Shown piece by piece: positions 28,449 through 38,225 of a stretch of 64,000 bases of DNA. The notes beneath the pieces are model-generated. The model was not told where the DNA came from and searched no databases. It was given only the letters and a program-made list of their open reading frames with translations. The DNA comes from Sphingopyxis sp. YF1 (GTDB lineage: Bacteria > Pseudomonadota > Alphaproteobacteria > Sphingomonadales > Sphingomonadaceae), in contig NZ_CP033204.1 of assembly GCF_022701295.1 (NCBI RefSeq), positions 1,860,001 through 1,924,000 of the forward strand. Direction: 5' to 3'. The stretch's first letter is position 1, and the number at the start of each line of letters is the position of its first letter. Position numbers and translations under genes: made by a program.

Positions 28449-28466
28449 CCCCCTTTGCAAAGGGGG
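28449..28466. repeat. Perfect 18-bp palindrome
   Basis: CCCCCTTTGCAAAGGGGG, with GGCC...GGCC flanks (28444-28473) that lengthen the hairpin. It lies between the small ORF and the helicase gene. No T-run follows. It looks like a dispersed REP-type element rather than a classic terminator. Confidence 0.6.
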
Positions 28467-28534
28467 GTGGCCCCTCGGGACATTCCGTCGCGGCGTGCTG
28501 GACAGGTCGCGCGCTGTTCCCTAATCGTTCGCGC

Positions 28535-30847
28535 GTGAACGATACCTCCGCCTCGATGCCCGACCTGACCCGCCCCGACCCGTCGGACCCGCCCTATCTG
28601 CAAGGATTGAACGGTCCGCAACGGCAGGCGGTGCTCACCACCGAAGGCCCGGTGCTGATGCTCGCGGGTGCCGGCACCGGCAAGACCGCGGCGCTCACCG
28701 CGCGGCTCGCGCATATCATGGCGACACGACGCGCGTGGCCGTCCGAAATTCTCGCGGTCACCTTCACCAACAAGGCGGCGCGCGAAATGCGCGAACGCAT
28801 CGGGCGCATGATCGGCGACGCGGTCGAGGGGATGCCCTGGCTCGGCACTTTCCACAGCATTTGCGCCAAGATGCTGCGCCGCCACGCCGAACTCGTCGGA
28901 CTGCAAAGCAATTTCACCATCCTCGACACCGACGACCAGCTTCGCGTCCTGAAGCAGCTGATCCAGGCCGAGGGGCTCGACGAGAAGCGCTGGCCCGCGC
29001 GCCAGCTCGCCGGGCTGATCGACAAGTGGAAGAACCGCGGCCTCACCCCGCCCGATCTCGATGCCGCCGACAAGGAGGCCTACGCCGACGGCAAGGGCCA
29101 GCATTTCTACGCCCTCTATCAGGCCCGGCTGAAGACGCTCAACGCCTGCGATTTCGGTGACCTGCTGCTGCACATGCTGGTGATCCTCAAAAACCACCGC
29201 GACGTGCTGGAACAATACCAGCAACGCTTCAAATATATCCTCGTCGACGAATATCAGGACACCAATGCCAGCCAGTATCTGTGGCTGCGGCTGCTCGCGC
29301 AGGCCCGCAAGAATATCTGCTGCGTCGGCGACGACGACCAGTCGATCTATTCGTGGCGCGGCGCCGAGGTCGCGAACATCTTGCGCTTCGAAAAGGATTT
29401 CCCCGGCGCGACCGTGATCCGGCTCGAACAAAATTATCGCTCGACCCCGCAGATCCTCGCGGCGGCATCGGCGCTGATCGCCCAGAACAGCGGCCGCCTC
29501 GGCAAGACGCTCTGGACCGACCTCGAACCCGGCGACAAATTGCGCGTCGTCGGCGTGTGGGACGGCCCCGAGGAAGCGCGGCGGATCGGCGAAGAGCTCG
29601 AAAGCCTCCAGCGCCAGCACGTCTCGCTCGACCGCGCCGCGATCCTCGTCCGCGCGCAGTTCCAGACGCGCGAATTCGAAGACCGTTTCATCGCGATCGG
29701 CATGCCGTACCGCATCGTCGGCGGCTTCCGCTTCTACGAGCGCGCCGAGATTCGCGACGCGCTCGCTTATCTGCGCCTCGTCCAGTCGCCCGCCGACGAC
29801 CTCGCGTTCGAACGCATCGTCAACGTCCCCAAGCGCGGGCTCGGCGACAAGGCGATCCAGCGCATTCACCAGTTCGCGCGGCACGAACAGGCGCCGCTCC
29901 TCCACGCGGCATCGCGGATCATCGAAACCGACGAGCTCACCCCGCAGGCACGTCGTCAGCTCGCCAATTTCGTCGCGCAGATGCGCGGCTGGCGCACGAA
30001 GGCGAACGAGCTCTCGCACCCCGAGCTGACCCAGCTGATTCTCGATGAATCGGGCTATACAGCGATGCTCCAGGCCGACCGCAGCGTCGAGGCCGCCGGC
30101 CGCCTCGAAAACCTGTCCGAGCTCGTCCGCGCGATGGAGGAATATGACTCGCTCGAGGCTTTCCTCGAGCATGTCAGCCTCGTCATGGACCGCGACAATG
30201 ACGATCAGGCCGAAACCGTCACCATCATGACGATCCACGCCGCCAAGGGGCTGGAATTCGACCATGTCTTCCTCGCTGGCTGGGAAGATGGCGTCTTCCC
30301 GTCGCAGCGCTCGATGGACGAAGGCGGCACCGCCAGCCTCGAAGAGGAACGCCGCCTCGCCTATGTCGCAATCACGCGGGCACGCCGGCGCGCGACCATC
30401 TACCATGCCGCGAACCGCCGTATCTACGGCCAGTGGATGAGCAGCATCCCCAGCCGCTTCATCGGCGAAATCCCGCCCGAACATGTCGAGAGCGAAAACA
30501 GCTTCGGCGGCGGACAGAGCCTGTGGCGCGCCAACTGGTCGGCGCAAGGCGACCCGTTCGCCCACGTCGCCGAGCGCAACGCCGCGCGCACGATGACGCG
30601 CGGCCCCGCATGGCAACGCGCCGTCGCCAGTTCGTCGACGATCACGCGTGCACCGGCTCCCTCCGAACGGAGCCCTGCCGCATCGGTCGGCGCCAAACCG
30701 CGCGCGGATCTCGCGGTCGGCATGCGCGTCTTCCACGAAAAGTTCGGCTATGGCGAAATCGCTGACATCGACGGCAACAAGCTCGAGGTCGAATTCGAGC
30801 AGGCCGGCAGCAAGAGGGTGCTCGACAGCTTCATCAAGCTCGCCTAA
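28535..30847 (+). CDS. UvrD/PcrA-type DNA helicase
   Basis: A 770-residue SF1A helicase. Motifs in order: Q-motif LNGPQRQAVLTTEGP, Walker A GAGTGKTAAL, Walker B DEYQDTN, QSIYSWRGAE, the QNYRS motif, TIHAAKGLEFDHVFLAGWEDG and AITRARRR. The C-terminal Tudor-like RNA polymerase-binding patch (VFHEKFGYGEIADIDGNKLEV) is present. It acts in excision and mismatch repair and in replication-transcription conflicts. The start is GTG at 28535, with an alternative ATG at 28556. Confidence 0.93.
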   Translation: MNDTSASMPDLTRPDPSDPPYLQGLNGPQRQAVLTTEGPVLMLAGAGTGKTAALTARLAHIMATRRAWPSEILAVTFTNKAAREMRERIGRMIGDAVEGMPWLGTFHSICAKMLRRHAELVGLQSNFTILDTDDQLRVLKQLIQAEGLDEKRWPARQLAGLIDKWKNRGLTPPDLDAADKEAYADGKGQHFYALYQARLKTLNACDFGDLLLHMLVILKNHRDVLEQYQQRFKYILVDEYQDTNASQYLWLRLLAQARKNICCVGDDDQSIYSWRGAEVANILRFEKDFPGATVIRLEQNYRSTPQILAAASALIAQNSGRLGKTLWTDLEPGDKLRVVGVWDGPEEARRIGEELESLQRQHVSLDRAAILVRAQFQTREFEDRFIAIGMPYRIVGGFRFYERAEIRDALAYLRLVQSPADDLAFERIVNVPKRGLGDKAIQRIHQFARHEQAPLLHAASRIIETDELTPQARRQLANFVAQMRGWRTKANELSHPELTQLILDESGYTAMLQADRSVEAAGRLENLSELVRAMEEYDSLEAFLEHVSLVMDRDNDDQAETVTIMTIHAAKGLEFDHVFLAGWEDGVFPSQRSMDEGGTASLEEERRLAYVAITRARRRATIYHAANRRIYGQWMSSIPSRFIGEIPPEHVESENSFGGGQSLWRANWSAQGDPFAHVAERNAARTMTRGPAWQRAVASSSTITRAPAPSERSPAASVGAKPRADLAVGMRVFHEKFGYGEIADIDGNKLEVEFEQAGSKRVLDSFIKLA

Positions 30848-30853
30848 CCCCTA

Positions 30854-30881
30854 TTGTCTACTTTATTAGTTATGATATGCT
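30854..30881 (+). promoter_or_regulatory. Possible promoter of the DUF4349 gene
   Basis: TTGTCT (30854-30859), a 16-bp spacer and TATGCT (30876-30881) in an AT-rich stretch between the helicase and lipoprotein genes. It is followed at once by a hairpin. Plausible but unproven. Confidence 0.45.
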
Positions 30882-30886
30882 ATCCC

Positions 30887-30907
30887 ACGCGACCCGAGTC
30901 GCGTTTT
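30887..30907 (+). terminator. Hairpin with short T-run
   Basis: ACGCGAC (30887-30893) pairs with GTCGCGT (30898-30904) around a CCGA loop, followed by TTT. It could end the helicase transcript, or be a 5' UTR hairpin if the promoter at 30854-30881 is real. The stem is only 7 bp. Confidence 0.4.
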
Positions 30908-30919
30908 GGGAGAATCTGC

Positions 30920-31834
30920 ATGAAGATTAAGCTCTTAGCGGGCGCGATGGCGCTCGCCCTGGTCGGCTGCAGCGAAAAGCAGGCCGCCGAAGACGCCCCT
31001 GCCTCCTCCCCCGCCGCCGACGCCGCGATCGAAAGCACCACCCCGGCGGCACGTTCGACCGATGCCGAGGTCCCCGGCGTCGCCACCACCGCCGCCCCAG
31101 GCGTCGCTTTCGATTATAGCTACGCTTTCCGCCTCGACGACGACCGTATCGCCAGGGTCCAGCAGGAACACGCCGAGGCCTGCGAAATGCTCGGCACCGC
31201 ACGCTGCCGTATCGTCGATGTCCGCTACCAGTTGAACGACGAAAAGCGCGTCGAGGCGCAAACCCAGTTCAAGCTCGACCCCGGCATCGCCCGCCGCTTC
31301 GGTGCCGACGCGATCGCCAGCATCGAAAAGGCCGAGGGCGTACTCGCCGACGCGACGGTCGCTGGTGAAGATGTCGGCACCCAGATCGACGCGTCGCAAC
31401 AGCGCAGCGCGGGCGCCGCGGCAGAGGTCGAACGCCTCGAGGGACGACTGAAGGCGGGCGGGCTCGACAAGAGCGAGCGCGCCGAACTGCTCGGCCAGAT
31501 CGCGGCACTCAAGGGCCATCTCGGCGACGAGCGCGCAGCACGCCGGCAGAGCGAAGCGCGGATCGCTTCGACGACCGTGGTCTTCAACTATCTCGGAAAT
31601 GGCGGCCTGCCCGGAATCGGGCACAAGAATCCCTTCGCCGACGCTGGCGAAACACTGATGCTCAGCGGCGGCACCGCACTTTCCCTGGTCCTCACGCTCG
31701 GGGCCGCGGCGCTGCCATGGGTCCTTCTTCTCGCACTGATCCTGCTGCTTTGGCGCAGCCCGTTGATGACAGGGTTCCGGGCGCGTCTCGCTCGCCCGGT
31801 CCCCTCTGAAACCACCCCGCCACCCGCAGGCTGA
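30920..31834 (+). CDS. DUF4349 lipoprotein
   Basis: A 304-residue protein. The signal ends in a lipobox (LALVGC, lipidated Cys about residue 14). An Ala-rich linker precedes a DUF4349 domain (from about 70, YSYAFRLDDDRI...) with a coiled-coil-like middle (AAAEVERLEGRLKAGGLDKSERAELLGQIAALKGHL). A C-terminal membrane segment (about 254-282, LVLTLGAAALPWVLLLALILLLW) is followed by a basic end. The function of DUF4349 is unknown; it is anchored at both ends to membranes. GGGAG precedes the ATG. Confidence 0.8.
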   Translation: MKIKLLAGAMALALVGCSEKQAAEDAPASSPAADAAIESTTPAARSTDAEVPGVATTAAPGVAFDYSYAFRLDDDRIARVQQEHAEACEMLGTARCRIVDVRYQLNDEKRVEAQTQFKLDPGIARRFGADAIASIEKAEGVLADATVAGEDVGTQIDASQQRSAGAAAEVERLEGRLKAGGLDKSERAELLGQIAALKGHLGDERAARRQSEARIASTTVVFNYLGNGGLPGIGHKNPFADAGETLMLSGGTALSLVLTLGAAALPWVLLLALILLLWRSPLMTGFRARLARPVPSETTPPPAG

Positions 31835-31938
31835 GCCGTGCCGGCCGGGAACGGCGGAGCGCCGTTCCCGGCCGATAGGGGCTGGCATTGCCCCTCCTCC
31901 CTGCTATGCGAATTGCGAATTTGGGAGGAATTGACACA

Positions 31939-33102
31939 ATGACAAATCCGGGCATGGACGCCGATATCTACGAAGCCTTCATCGAGCAGTTGCAGCGCTA
32001 TGTGCGCGACCGTCTGATCCCGGCCGAAGGCCAGCTGGAGGAACTCGGCCGCGTTCCCGACGATATCCTCGACGAAATGCGCGAGATGGGCCTGTTCGGC
32101 ATCACCATGCCCGTCGAATATGGCGGCGCGGGCATGAATGTCAGCCAATATGTCAATTTCATCAAGGAAATTGCCTATGCTTCGCCCGCCTATCGTTCGA
32201 TCGTCTCGATCAACATCGGCATGGTCTGCAAGTCGCTGATCGGTTTCGGCACCGAAGCGCAAAAGACCGAATGGCTGCCCAGACTGGCAACGGGCACAAT
32301 CGCCGCGTTCGGCCTCACCGAGCCCGACAGCGGTTCCGACAGCGCGGCCATGAAAACCCGCGCAGTGCGCGACGGCAACGGCTATGTCCTGAACGGTACC
32401 AAGCGCTACATCACCAACGCCCCCTTTGCCGACGTCATCCTGGTGATGGCGCGCACCAATGCCGAGGCGCTGCCCAAGAACGCGCATGTCAGCGCCTTCC
32501 TCGTTCCCCGCAACGCGCCGGGCGTGTCGATCGGCAAACCCGACGGCAAGATGGGGCAGGCCGGCTCGCAGATCGCCGACGTGATCCTCGAGGATGTGCA
32601 CGTCGACGGCGACGCGCTGCTCGGAGGTGAGGAAGGCATCGGCTTCCGCGCCGCGATGCAGAGCCTCGACAACGGACGCCTGTCGGTAGCCGCCGCCAGC
32701 GTCGGCTATGCCAAGCGGATGCTCGACGCCGGCCTCAAATATGCGATGGAACGCAAGGCGTTCGGCGAACCGATCGCCAATTTCCAGCTGATCCAGGCGA
32801 TGCTCGCCGACAGCAAGGCCGAAATCTACGCCGCCGAATGCATGCTGAACGATGCCTGCGCGCGCGCCGATCGCGGCGAGAAGATTCTGGTCGAAGCCGC
32901 CGCAACCAAAATGTTCGCGAGTGAGATGTGCGGCCGCGTCGCCGATCGCGTCGTCCAGATTCACGGTGGCGCCGGCTATCTCAAGGAGTATCTCGCCGAG
33001 CGCTTCTATCGCGACTGCCGCATTTACCGCATTTATGAAGGGACGACGCAGATCCAGCAGCTAGTCATCGCGAAGAACATGATTCGCGACTACGCCGGCT
33101 GA
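31939..33102 (+). CDS. Acyl-CoA dehydrogenase
   Basis: A 387-residue flavoenzyme of the acyl-CoA dehydrogenase family. It has AAFGLTEPDSGSD (FAD/substrate loop), GYVLNGTKRYITNAPFAD, QIHGGAGYLKEYLAERFYRD and the catalytic-Glu region IYEGTTQIQQLVIAK. It introduces a trans-2 double bond into acyl-CoA and passes electrons to ETF. GGGAGGAA precedes the ATG at 31939. It is a single gene; substrate chain length is not readable. Confidence 0.92.
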   Translation: MTNPGMDADIYEAFIEQLQRYVRDRLIPAEGQLEELGRVPDDILDEMREMGLFGITMPVEYGGAGMNVSQYVNFIKEIAYASPAYRSIVSINIGMVCKSLIGFGTEAQKTEWLPRLATGTIAAFGLTEPDSGSDSAAMKTRAVRDGNGYVLNGTKRYITNAPFADVILVMARTNAEALPKNAHVSAFLVPRNAPGVSIGKPDGKMGQAGSQIADVILEDVHVDGDALLGGEEGIGFRAAMQSLDNGRLSVAAASVGYAKRMLDAGLKYAMERKAFGEPIANFQLIQAMLADSKAEIYAAECMLNDACARADRGEKILVEAAATKMFASEMCGRVADRVVQIHGGAGYLKEYLAERFYRDCRIYRIYEGTTQIQQLVIAKNMIRDYAG

Positions 33103-33140
33103 GCTCGGCGGTCAAAGGCTTCGGATGGGGAAAGGGTCGC

Positions 33141-33216
33141 TGGTGGAGCCGAGGGGAATCGAACCCCTGACCTCTGCAGTGCGATTGCAGCGCTCTCCCA
33201 TCTGAGCTACGGCCCC
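33141..33216 (-). tRNA. tRNA-Ala (anticodon CGC)
   Basis: A 76-nt cloverleaf on the minus strand. The acceptor arm GGGGCCG pairs with CGGCTCC with a G3:U70 pair, the alanine identity element. The D-arm is GCTCAGATGGGAGAGC, the anticodon stem CTGCA/TGCAG encloses loop ATCGCAC with anticodon CGC, and the T-arm is AGGGGTTCGATTCCCCT. The 3' CCA is encoded. Confidence 0.97.
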
Positions 33217-33304
33217 GCGACCGGGCGGCTCTTAACCGCACTCGATGTTGCTGGCAACGGCTTTTCTGATGATTGGGCGAACGACATAGATTGAGGGGGA
33301 TAGG

Positions 33305-34321
33305 ATGGCGCGAGCGTGGCACCTGACCAGCAGGCCGGCGGGTCTGCCGACGATGGATAATTTCGCGCTGCGCGAATTGCCCGATCCCTCCCTCCAGCCC
33401 GACCAGCTGCGCGTCCGCAATCTCTGGCTGTCGGTCGACCCCTATATGCGCGGCCGGATGAACGACGCGAAAAGCTATGCGGCATCGTTCCAGATCGACC
33501 AGCCGATGACCGGCGGCGCGATTGGCAAAGTCGTCGAAAGCACAATGGACGGCTTTGCCGCAGGCGACCTGATCCTGCACATGGGCGGCTGGCGCGACGA
33601 AGGGGTGATCGGCCTCGACATGTCGCCCTTCAAGCTGCCCGACGAAGCGCTGGTTGCGGGCATGCCGCCGCAGACCTTCCTGCACAATATGGGGTTGACC
33701 GGCGGGACCGCATGGATCGGCCTGCTCCGCGTCGCCGCAGCAAAGCCCGGGGACACGGTGTTCGTGTCGGCGGCGGCAGGCGCCGTCGGGTCGGCAGTGG
33801 TCCAGATCGCGAAGGCGCGCGAGATGACCGTGATCGGCTCGGCCGGCGGGCCCGACAAATGCGCATGGGTGAACGATCTCGGCGCTGACGCGGTGATCGA
33901 CTACAAGGCGGGGCCGGTGCTCCCGCAACTTGCGGCAGCCCTCGAAAAGCTCGGCAAGCCCGGCATCGACGTCTATTTCGACAATGTCGGCGGCGAGCAT
34001 CTCGACGCGGCCTTTGCGGCCGCCAACGACTTTGCCCGTTTCGCGATCTGCGGGATGATCGACGTCTACAACGACGGCAAGGCACAGGAGATGAAGTACA
34101 TTATCCGGGCCATTCCCGCCCGCATCCGCATGGAAGGCTTCATCTACACCGACCAGTTCTTCGACTGCATGGAAGAATTCTACGCCGACATGGGGGGCCT
34201 GATCGCCAGCGGCGCGGTGACGATGCGCGAGACGGTGCACGAGGGGTTGGAAACGGTGCCCGAGGCCTTCCTCGGACTGTTCGCGGGTGCGAATATGGGG
34301 AAGATGCTGGTTCGGCTCTGA
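33305..34321 (+). CDS. NADP-dependent oxidoreductase, CurA/leukotriene-B4-dehydrogenase type
   Basis: A 338-residue zinc-independent medium-chain reductase. LSVDPYMRGRM near residue 40, GLTGGTAWIGLLRVAAAKPGDTVFVSAAAGAVGSAVVQIAK (Rossmann entry, about 135-170) and FDNVGGEHLDAAF are signatures of the PTGR/CurA group. These enzymes reduce alpha,beta-unsaturated ketones or aldehydes with NADPH. It is a single gene after tRNA-Ala; the physiological substrate is unknown. Confidence 0.87.
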   Translation: MARAWHLTSRPAGLPTMDNFALRELPDPSLQPDQLRVRNLWLSVDPYMRGRMNDAKSYAASFQIDQPMTGGAIGKVVESTMDGFAAGDLILHMGGWRDEGVIGLDMSPFKLPDEALVAGMPPQTFLHNMGLTGGTAWIGLLRVAAAKPGDTVFVSAAAGAVGSAVVQIAKAREMTVIGSAGGPDKCAWVNDLGADAVIDYKAGPVLPQLAAALEKLGKPGIDVYFDNVGGEHLDAAFAAANDFARFAICGMIDVYNDGKAQEMKYIIRAIPARIRMEGFIYTDQFFDCMEEFYADMGGLIASGAVTMRETVHEGLETVPEAFLGLFAGANMGKMLVRL

Positions 34322-34468
34322 AGCCTGACAGCGGCCGCACAGCGAAAGGCCGCGCTTGCAACCTGCCAGGCATTGGCGCTTTCGATCGACAACGAACCTC
34401 GCGCGGCACCGGCCCCGCTCGCATCAAGCGAGGCACACGGCACGCTCACGCAAATTCGACGGGGCCGA

Positions 34469-35845
34469 TCAGCCGGTCGTCAAGGTTCCGAAACCGACCG
34501 ACAGGAAATCGGGCATCGGACCGTTCCAGCCGTCATCCGGACCATCGTCGTCCTGCTGGCGATGCTTCGCGGGCGCCGGTTTGCGGTCATCGCCCTTGCG
34601 CGCGGGCTTCGCCGAGGGCCTTTCGGTCTCGGTGCGCTTCGCTTTGCCGCCGCGACCACCGCGTTCGGACTTTTCGCGACGCGGCTCGCGCTCTTCGCGC
34701 GGCGCGTCCTTCGCCGGCGCAGCGCCTGCCTTGCCGGTATCGAAGACCGGTATGGTGTAGCCCGTCAGCTTCTGGATATTGTCGATCGCCTCATCGTCCG
34801 AAGGCGACACCAATGTGAACGCCCGCCCCTTCGCGCCTGCGCGGCCGGTGCGGCCGATCCGGTGGACATAATCGTCGGGGTGCCAGGGCGCGTCGAAATT
34901 GAAGACGTGCGTCACGCCCTTCACGTCGAGCCCGCGCGCCGCCACGTCCGATGCGACGAGGATATTGATATCGCCGCGTTTGAAGCGGTCGAGTTCGGCG
35001 ATGCGGCTCGACTGGTCCATGTCACCATGGATCTCGCCCGCCGCAAAGCGCGAACGCTGCAGCGACTTGGCCAGTTCGCGCACCGTCGTCTTGCGGTTGC
35101 AGAAGATGATCGCGGTGCTGATATCCTCGGCGTCGAGCAAGTCGCGCAGCGTGTCGCGCTTGCCGCGTTCGCTCGTCTTGACCAGGAACTGTTCGATATT
35201 CTCGTTGCGGCTCGCCGGGCGCGCGACCTCGATCGTCTTGGGATTCGACAGGAATTTGTCGGCCAGCTTCTTGATCGGCGGCGGCATCGTTGCCGAAAAC
35301 AGCAAAGTCTGCCGATTCGCGGGCAGCTTGGTGCAGATATTCTCGATGTCGGGGATGAAGCCCATGTCGAGCATGCGGTCGGCTTCGTCGATGACGAGCA
35401 GGTTGCAGCCGGTGAGCAATATCTTGCCGCGCTCGAACAGGTCCATCAGGCGACCCGGGGTCGCGATCAGCACGTCGACGCCCTTTTCGAGCGCCTTGAC
35501 CTGGTCGCCCATCTGGACGCCGCCGATGAGCAGCGCCATCGAGAGCTTGTGATATTTGCCGTATTTTTCAAAGTTTTCCGCGACCTGCGCTGCGAGTTCG
35601 CGCGTCGGCTCGAGGATCAGCGAGCGCGGCATGCGCGCGCGGGCGCGGCCGTGGGCAAGGATATCGATCATCGGCAGAACGAACGAGGCGGTCTTGCCCG
35701 TTCCCGTCTGCGCGATACCGATCATGTCGCGCATCATCAGCACCGAGGGGATCGCGCCGGCCTGAATCGGGGTCGGCGTGTCGTAACCCGACTCGTCGAT
35801 GGCGCGCATAAGTTCGTCGGAAAGGCCGAGGTCGGCAAATTTCAT
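34469..35845 (-). CDS. DEAD-box RNA helicase, RhlE-like
   Basis: A 458-residue helicase. Q motif (FADLGLSDEL...TPTPIQ), Walker A AQTGTGKTASF, PTRELA, DEAD (VIDEADRMLDMGF), SAT (FSATMP), ARGLD and HRIGRTGRAG are in order. The tail (about 380-458) is basic, Gly/Arg/Lys-rich and probably disordered. Such helicases remodel rRNA and mRNA. The start at 35845 (MKFADLGL) is set by the Q motif. Which RhlE paralogue this is cannot be told. Confidence 0.92.
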   Translation of the reverse strand: MKFADLGLSDELMRAIDESGYDTPTPIQAGAIPSVLMMRDMIGIAQTGTGKTASFVLPMIDILAHGRARARMPRSLILEPTRELAAQVAENFEKYGKYHKLSMALLIGGVQMGDQVKALEKGVDVLIATPGRLMDLFERGKILLTGCNLLVIDEADRMLDMGFIPDIENICTKLPANRQTLLFSATMPPPIKKLADKFLSNPKTIEVARPASRNENIEQFLVKTSERGKRDTLRDLLDAEDISTAIIFCNRKTTVRELAKSLQRSRFAAGEIHGDMDQSSRIAELDRFKRGDINILVASDVAARGLDVKGVTHVFNFDAPWHPDDYVHRIGRTGRAGAKGRAFTLVSPSDDEAIDNIQKLTGYTIPVFDTGKAGAAPAKDAPREEREPRREKSERGGRGGKAKRTETERPSAKPARKGDDRKPAPAKHRQQDDDGPDDGWNGPMPDFLSVGFGTLTTG

Positions 35846-35970
35846 AGGGTCAACTTGTCCGGAATTTGAAGCCGCGCGCCGTCCCACGCCGGCAATCGCT
35901 GCGGCGGCCCTTGCGGAACTGTTGACGGAAAGTCAAGAAAAGCCGTCGAAAGCGGGCGATTAATCCGCGG

Positions 35971-36489
35971 TCAGTCTTCGTCGCGGACCGCAACCATCAG
36001 CCGGAATTTGTCGATCTCGCATTTCGCGCCCGTGCGCGCATGGATTTCGTCGCGATCCTCGCAAAGCCGGCCGTCCTTGTTTTCCTTCATGTAGAATCCG
36101 GCATAAAAGTCCAGCGCACGGCAGCCGCGATTGAGCTGCGCCCGCAGCCGCTGCTTCTGCCGCGTGATCAGGTCGATGCTGTCGCGCTGCACCGCCTGCA
36201 TCCCCATGATATTGCGCATCGCGACGCATTTGGGGCCCTTTTTCTCTTTCCAGACCACCGGCATTTCGCGAACGCGCGGAGCCGGGCCCGGGCTGGCGGC
36301 GAAATTCGTCAGCGACGAGCGCTGCGCGGGAACGCGAATGATCAGCTGCTGCTCGATCACGACCTGAAACCACGGCGCATCGGCGCTTTCGGGCAACGGC
36401 AGGATTGCCGTCAGCGACTCGGGCGCGGCGGAGGGCACTTCGGCATCGGCCGCGGGCGCCGCCGCGACCAGCAACAGGGCGGCGGCCAT
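35971..36489 (-). CDS. Secreted protein of unknown function
   Basis: A 172-residue protein with a signal peptide (MAAALLLVAAAPAADA). The mature part is basic with four Cys (KCVAMRN, RGCRALD, RLCEDRDE, AKCEID) that could form two disulfides. I see no known enzyme motif. The start is uncertain: ATG 36489 has no clear ribosome site and GTG codons lie just upstream. It is probably periplasmic. Confidence 0.65.
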   Translation of the reverse strand: MAAALLLVAAAPAADAEVPSAAPESLTAILPLPESADAPWFQVVIEQQLIIRVPAQRSSLTNFAASPGPAPRVREMPVVWKEKKGPKCVAMRNIMGMQAVQRDSIDLITRQKQRLRAQLNRGCRALDFYAGFYMKENKDGRLCEDRDEIHARTGAKCEIDKFRLMVAVRDED

Positions 36490-36691
36490 CACCACGGGCG
36501 GCTCACCATCCGTTCCGCCTGTTGTTGACGATCTGCGAAACCCACCCTTCAGCTCCCGAACCCGATCCTGGCTGGACGAAAGAGGTCTTCTCGTCCATTG
36601 CCACCCCCTTAGCGAAGATGATTGAACAGCAAATGAACTGTTGTCGAGGCAAATTGCCGCAACGTTGCGCAAAGTACGGGGCCCGAAACGC

Positions 36692-38116
36692 ATGACCCGC
36701 GCGCCCTCGCCCGCGCTGCTCGATCGGCTCGCGCGACTGCTCGGCCCCAAGGGTTTCGAGCGCGATCCCGATGCCCTCTCGCCCTGGCTGACCGACTGGC
36801 GCGGCAAATATCACGGCCGTACCGCCGCGATGCTGTCGCCCGCGACGGCTGACGAGGTGGCCGAGGTGGTGCGATTGTGCGCCGACGAACGCGTCGCGAT
36901 CGTTCCGCAAGGCGGCAACAGCGGCATGGTTGGCGGCGCGACCCCCGACGCGAGCGGAGACCAGCTGCTGCTCAGCACGCGCCGTATGAACCGCATCCGC
37001 GCGATCGATGCCGACGCACGGATGGCGGTGGTCGAAGCCGGGGTGATCCTTGAAAATTTCCACCATGCCGCGCTTGCCGAAGGCCTGCGTTTTCCGCTGA
37101 CGCTCGGCGGCAAGGGATCCGCGACGATCGGCGGGCTCGTCTCGACGAACGCCGGCGGCACGCAGGTCCTGCGCCACGGCACGATGCGCGCACTCGTTGC
37201 GGGAATCGAGGCCGTCCTGCCCGACGGAAGCCTCTTTGACGGATTGGCGCCGCTCAAGAAGGACAATCGCGGCTACGACCTCAGGCAATTGCTGTGCGGC
37301 GCCGAAGGTACTTTGGGCATCGTGACGGCCGCCTGCCTTCGCCTCGTTCCGGCGGCCGAAGCGCGCTGCACCGCGTGGGTCGGCCTCGAATCGCCCGAAA
37401 GAGCCCGGCTCCTGCTGCACCGGCTCGACATGGCGATAGGCGCCCCGCTCGAAGGATTCGAGATCGTTCCGCACGGCTGCCTCGACGCGGTGTTGCGCCA
37501 CATCCCGCAAACGCGAGCGCCGCTTGCCGCCAGCCACCCCTGGTACGCGCTGATCGAGCTCACGGGAACGGTCGCCGACGACTTGCCCGCCCGGATCGAG
37601 GGCGAACTCGCCGCAGCACTCGAAAGCGGCCTCATCGACGATGTCGCGATTGCCCAGAGCGACCGCGAGAGTGAGGATTTCTGGCGCCTGCGCGATTCGA
37701 TCTCGGAAGCCGAACGCGCCGAGGGACCCGCCATCCAGCACGACGTCAGCGTGCCGGTCGACCTGATGCCGCGCTTCATCGCCGACAATCCGCACCGTCT
37801 CGCGGCCGCATTTCCCGGCGCGCGCGCCTTGTCCTTCGGGCATCTCGGCGACGGCAACGTCCATCACCATGTCCAGCCGCCCGCCGGCAGCGACGGCAGC
37901 GCATGGCTGGCTGCGCACGGCGAAGCGGCGAGCCGGCTGGTCTATACCCACGTGCTCGAACTCGGCGGCTCGATCTCCGCCGAACATGGGATCGGCCAGA
38001 TGAAACGCGACATTTTTGCCGAGCTCGACAGCCCTGCGCGCCTTGGCGCGCTGCGCGCGATCAAGGCCGGGCTCGACCCCGCCGGACTGTTCAATCCCGC
38101 CAAGCTGATCGGTTGA
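36692..38116 (+). CDS. FAD-linked oxidase, GlcD/D-2-hydroxyglutarate dehydrogenase type
   Basis: A 474-residue flavoenzyme. The PCMH-type FAD domain has VPQGGNSGMVGGATP, LGGKGSATIGGLVSTNAGGTQVLRHG and LLCGAEGTLGIVTAACLRLVP. The C-terminal cap has FGHLGDGNVHHHV and ISAEHGIGQMKR, whose His residues bind metal and substrate in this family. It oxidises a D-2-hydroxyacid to the 2-oxoacid. The exact substrate (2-hydroxyglutarate, lactate or other) is not certain. Confidence 0.9.
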   Translation: MTRAPSPALLDRLARLLGPKGFERDPDALSPWLTDWRGKYHGRTAAMLSPATADEVAEVVRLCADERVAIVPQGGNSGMVGGATPDASGDQLLLSTRRMNRIRAIDADARMAVVEAGVILENFHHAALAEGLRFPLTLGGKGSATIGGLVSTNAGGTQVLRHGTMRALVAGIEAVLPDGSLFDGLAPLKKDNRGYDLRQLLCGAEGTLGIVTAACLRLVPAAEARCTAWVGLESPERARLLLHRLDMAIGAPLEGFEIVPHGCLDAVLRHIPQTRAPLAASHPWYALIELTGTVADDLPARIEGELAAALESGLIDDVAIAQSDRESEDFWRLRDSISEAERAEGPAIQHDVSVPVDLMPRFIADNPHRLAAAFPGARALSFGHLGDGNVHHHVQPPAGSDGSAWLAAHGEAASRLVYTHVLELGGSISAEHGIGQMKRDIFAELDSPARLGALRAIKAGLDPAGLFNPAKLIG

Positions 38117-38225
38117 TCGCACGCGCGCCGCCATCGGCCCCTTGCGTCGCGGCGCGCGGCCCAATAAGGCGCTCCATCGCACTTTTCGCCTGCATGTCGC
38201 GGGCCGTTCGTTTCGGAGCTTGACC

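Noticed and set aside
28268..30736. Open frame of 822 codons on the minus strand
   Set aside because: It is the antisense shadow of the UvrD-type helicase gene; its protein has no family pattern and GC-rich genes often leave such frames open.
33141..33216. tRNA gene as an integration site
   Set aside because: No integrase and no repeated 3' tRNA fragment was seen nearby.
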